Source: G965200765 sp965200765 | GTDB taxonomy: Bacteria; Pseudomonadota; Gammaproteobacteria; Arenicellales; JAJDZL01 | Direction: 5' to 3' | Length of the DNA stretch: 64,000 nucleotides | NCBI GenBank assembly: GCA_965200765.1 | Contig: OZ241380.1 | Location: forward strand, 310,001 to 374,000 | In this document: positions 62,094 to 64,000 of the stretch, piece after piece | Layout: each line of letters opens with the position of its first letter | How positions within the stretch are numbered: the first letter of the stretch is position 1 | Notes under the pieces: model-generated | What the model saw: the letters and a program-made list of their open reading frames with translations, nothing else | Databases searched by the model: none | What the model was told of the DNA's origin: nothing | Translations under genes and position numbers: made by a program

Positions 62094-63338
62094 ATGCTGA
62101 AACTGACTGAATATGAAGACCAAATGCTAGCGGGGTTGCATGGCGAGATACGCCAATGGGCAATGCAGCAACAGGTGCAAGTTGCGAAGTTCTTTGATGC
62201 AACAGGCCTGGTAGAAGTAACGCAGGCGCACATCATGTGCGACACCGAATCGCTGGGGGAAGCAGGAATCCGTCATCTGGAGAAATTTTCGGCCCTGCCG
62301 AAAGCTGAGCGAATCGTCTCCATCCCGACCATTACTGATCCGAGAGGAATCGATCTCAATCTCTACAAGGCACTTCGTCAACCTGAAGAATTTGCGGAAA
62401 GGGAAAGACGAGCGACTAATGCGTTGCGAAAGATGGGAGTAATGATGACGGATACCTGCATCAACTACCAATCCGTTTCTCCGCCAGTCTTTGGTGAGCA
62501 TACGGCATTCGGGGATACCGGTGTGGTCATCTATTCAAACAGTGTGTTTGGTGCGCGCAGCAATTTTGAAGGAGGTCCGGCGGCATTGGCGGCCGCTTTC
62601 ACAGGGCGGGTACCCAGATACGGATGTCATATTGATGAGCATCGAAAGTCAACTCACCGCTTTCGCGTTGATTTTCAGCCAGCAACATTCTCGGACTGGG
62701 GCGCATTGGGTGCAGTCATTGGCAAGATCGTATCGTCCTATTGGGCAGTGCCGTATGTACAAGGAATGTCCCGCACTCCCAATTCGGATCAACTCAAGCA
62801 CTTCGGTGCGGCGCTCGCCAGTTACGGGTCTGTGCCATTGTTTCATATTGAAGGGATTACTCCCGAAGCCAGTGGTGCAGGAGCTGAAATGCAGGAAGGG
62901 TATTCTGATGCGATTCAAAATATTGGTGATTCGGATATCAGGACGTTTTACGATTCATTTGATTATTCTGGCGATGTTGATGTCGTGGTGTTTGCAGCTC
63001 CGCAGTTGTCGCTGTTTGAAATGCAACATATCGCAAATTTGATTGATGGTCGAAAAGTGAATGAATCAACAGCTCTTCTAATTGCTACATCGCCGGAGAT
63101 CAAGTCTGCTTGCGACCGATTTGGTATCACTCAGCGACTGCAAGGCGCAGGGGCGACGGTATTGACAGGTGTATGTTTTTATCAAATGTATGCGCGGGAA
63201 TTGGGAGAGGCAAATGGCTGGAAGCGGTTGCTGAGCAATTCAGCAAAACTGGTTAACATTATTGCAGGGTATGGATATGAACCCATACTTGCGCCGACTG
63301 AACGATGCGTAGAAGTTGCGATTCAAGGGAGGTTGTAA
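62094..63338 (+). CDS. Aconitase X large subunit (AcnX catalytic, DUF521)
   Basis: 414 residues. The family features are clear: LTEYEDQMLAGLHG, FDATGLVEVTQAHIMCDTESLG, TITDPRGIDL, TDTCINYQSVSPPVFGEHTAF, VIYSNSVFGARSNFEGGPAALAAAFTGRVP, VPYVQGM and the iron-ligand-type TGVCFYQ. AcnX enzymes are dehydratases of the aconitase superfamily; known bacterial members are cis-3-hydroxy-L-proline dehydratases and some are of unknown substrate. The partner small subunit follows 2 bp later. The ATG has only a weak upstream GAG-type signal. Confidence 0.9.
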   Translation: MLKLTEYEDQMLAGLHGEIRQWAMQQQVQVAKFFDATGLVEVTQAHIMCDTESLGEAGIRHLEKFSALPKAERIVSIPTITDPRGIDLNLYKALRQPEEFAERERRATNALRKMGVMMTDTCINYQSVSPPVFGEHTAFGDTGVVIYSNSVFGARSNFEGGPAALAAAFTGRVPRYGCHIDEHRKSTHRFRVDFQPATFSDWGALGAVIGKIVSSYWAVPYVQGMSRTPNSDQLKHFGAALASYGSVPLFHIEGITPEASGAGAEMQEGYSDAIQNIGDSDIRTFYDSFDYSGDVDVVVFAAPQLSLFEMQHIANLIDGRKVNESTALLIATSPEIKSACDRFGITQRLQGAGATVLTGVCFYQMYARELGEANGWKRLLSNSAKLVNIIAGYGYEPILAPTERCVEVAIQGRL

Positions 63339-63340
63339 AT

Positions 63341-63760
63341 TTGACGGCGAAGATTGCAAAGTACAACTGCCATGCTGGAATTGGAGACAGAGTTGCCGGC
63401 GTGGCACTAGTCGCACGAGACAACTTTAGTGCGCGCTATGACTTGGACCGGACTCAGGGAGTGTTTTCCCGACCTGCTCATGCACTTTACGGTGAAAGTT
63501 ATGTTGGAAAAATTCTTGTCCTGAACACTGCGAAGGGTGGTGTTGCCAGTTCGTGGATGCTATTGGATATGGTAGCTCGAAATCTTGCGCCGGCCGCACT
63601 TGTTTTGAATACCGCGAATCCAATTATGGCGCAAGGGGCGGCATTTGCAAATTTGCCGCTGATACATGAATTTAATTTGGATATTACAGGAGAAATTCAA
63701 ACTGGTGACTTCATCACTGTTGACCCTCAACAGGGTTTGCTGATGAAGCATATTGGTTAA
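63341..63760 (+). CDS. Aconitase X small subunit (swivelling domain, DUF126)
   Basis: 139 residues from TTG 63341, selected because GGGAGG lies 8 nt upstream and it begins 2 bp after the large subunit; a frame start at 63305 would overlap the large subunit. GVFSRPAHALYGESYVGKILVLNTAKGGVASS and LNTANPIMAQGAAFANLPLI are the conserved swivel motifs, carrying the serine that binds substrate in the aconitase family. The two-subunit form is the AcnX type II organisation. Confidence 0.9.
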   Translation: MTAKIAKYNCHAGIGDRVAGVALVARDNFSARYDLDRTQGVFSRPAHALYGESYVGKILVLNTAKGGVASSWMLLDMVARNLAPAALVLNTANPIMAQGAAFANLPLIHEFNLDITGEIQTGDFITVDPQQGLLMKHIG

Positions 63761-63794
63761 ACTCAGCGTTCGTAGCGATTCAACAGAAACGAAT

Positions 63795-63950
63795 ATGGTA
63801 GTCGGTGTTGAATTGGATTTGCGAGGTATCAAGCTTGCTTTCGTTTGTCCCTTGCCAGCACAGGGTTGCCATGCTAAAACTACTTTGAACCTGCAAGATT
63901 TTAATGGTGTGTCTTTGGTCTTGCTGCACACACGAAGCGTGGATAAATGA
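63795..63950 (+). CDS. Possible small ORF after acnX, unassigned
   Basis: A 51-residue frame (MVVGVELDLRGIKLAFVCPL and more) in the acnX direction; its TGA overlaps the ATG of the next frame by 4 bp (ATGA). The frame stays open back to a TTG at 63753. No family is recognised and it could be noise. Confidence 0.22.
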   Translation: MVVGVELDLRGIKLAFVCPLPAQGCHAKTTLNLQDFNGVSLVLLHTRSVDK

Positions 63951-64000
63951 AGAACCTGTTGGGAACTGAATGCAATAGAGGCGTTCAAGACATCAGCGAA
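63947..64000 (+). CDS. Possible start of a further gene, cut by window end
   Basis: ATG at 63947 opens a frame that runs off the window (MKNLLGTECNRGVQDISE). The ATGA overlap with the preceding small frame is the only support. Its product cannot be judged. Confidence 0.25.
   Translation, partial: MKNLLGTECNRGVQDISE

Noticed and set aside
1..64000. CRISPR arrays, phage genes, toxin-antitoxin pairs, secretion-system islands
   Set aside because: I looked for regular direct repeats with spacers, integrases and typical pairs and saw none; the only dense repeats are inside coding sequences at 28954-29151 and 53795-54004.

Overview
The window is a 64 kb piece of a gammaproteobacterial chromosome of intermediate GC. 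The evidence is several gammaproteobacterial gene orders: aspS-nudB-yebC-ruvCAB-ybgC-tolQRAB-pal-cpoB, leuS-lptE-holA, proA-nadD-rsfS-maf, fabA-fabB, guaB-guaA-tadA and yhdP-(nitrilase)-tldD. The type 2 heme A synthase indicates aerobic respiration. The species cannot be named from the sequence. GTG and TTG starts are common, and many genes overlap or abut.

Layout. 1-7 kb: the end of a PBP1A gene, a hypothetical, topA, nadC and an AMP-forming acyl-CoA synthetase. 7-14.3 kb: clpB behind an RpoH-like promoter, then a one-carbon cluster (fhs, a gamma-glutamyltransferase-like Ntn hydrolase, folD). 14.4-21.5 kb: a LOG-like protein, nudC, a lone LutC-type protein, fabA, fabB, ctaA, a MORN-repeat protein and a TbpB-like surface lipoprotein. 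21.8-23.8 kb: an alpha/beta hydrolase, a small membrane protein and a probable eroded lipoprotein gene. 23.8-27.5 kb: guaB, guaA, tadA and tRNA-Ser(CGA).

27.5-31.2 kb looks accessory. It holds a divergent CobS-like protein between two facing tRNA-Ser genes, a coiled-coil membrane protein built on 33-bp repeats, a broken IS3-type transposase tail and a Sel1-repeat protein, separated by long weakly coding gaps. 31.3-57.2 kb is dense housekeeping on the + strand: leucyl- and aspartyl-tRNA synthesis, LPS and envelope transport (LptE, YhdP), replication (HolA), proline and NAD synthesis, ribosome silencing (RsfS), TldD/PmbA, Holliday-junction resolution (RuvABC) and the whole Tol-Pal machine.

57.2-64 kb is a metabolic module. 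A five-gene amino-acid-type ABC importer (minus strand) is transcribed away from a two-subunit aconitase X (plus strand). The shared 190-bp intergenic region carries a perfect 8-bp inverted repeat, CGGTTACA-N11-TGTAACCG, that looks like the operator of a common regulator. A strong intrinsic terminator lies between the binding-protein gene and the permease genes. A catabolic system that imports and dehydrates a hydroxyproline-like or other hydroxy acid is the most attractive hypothesis in the window.
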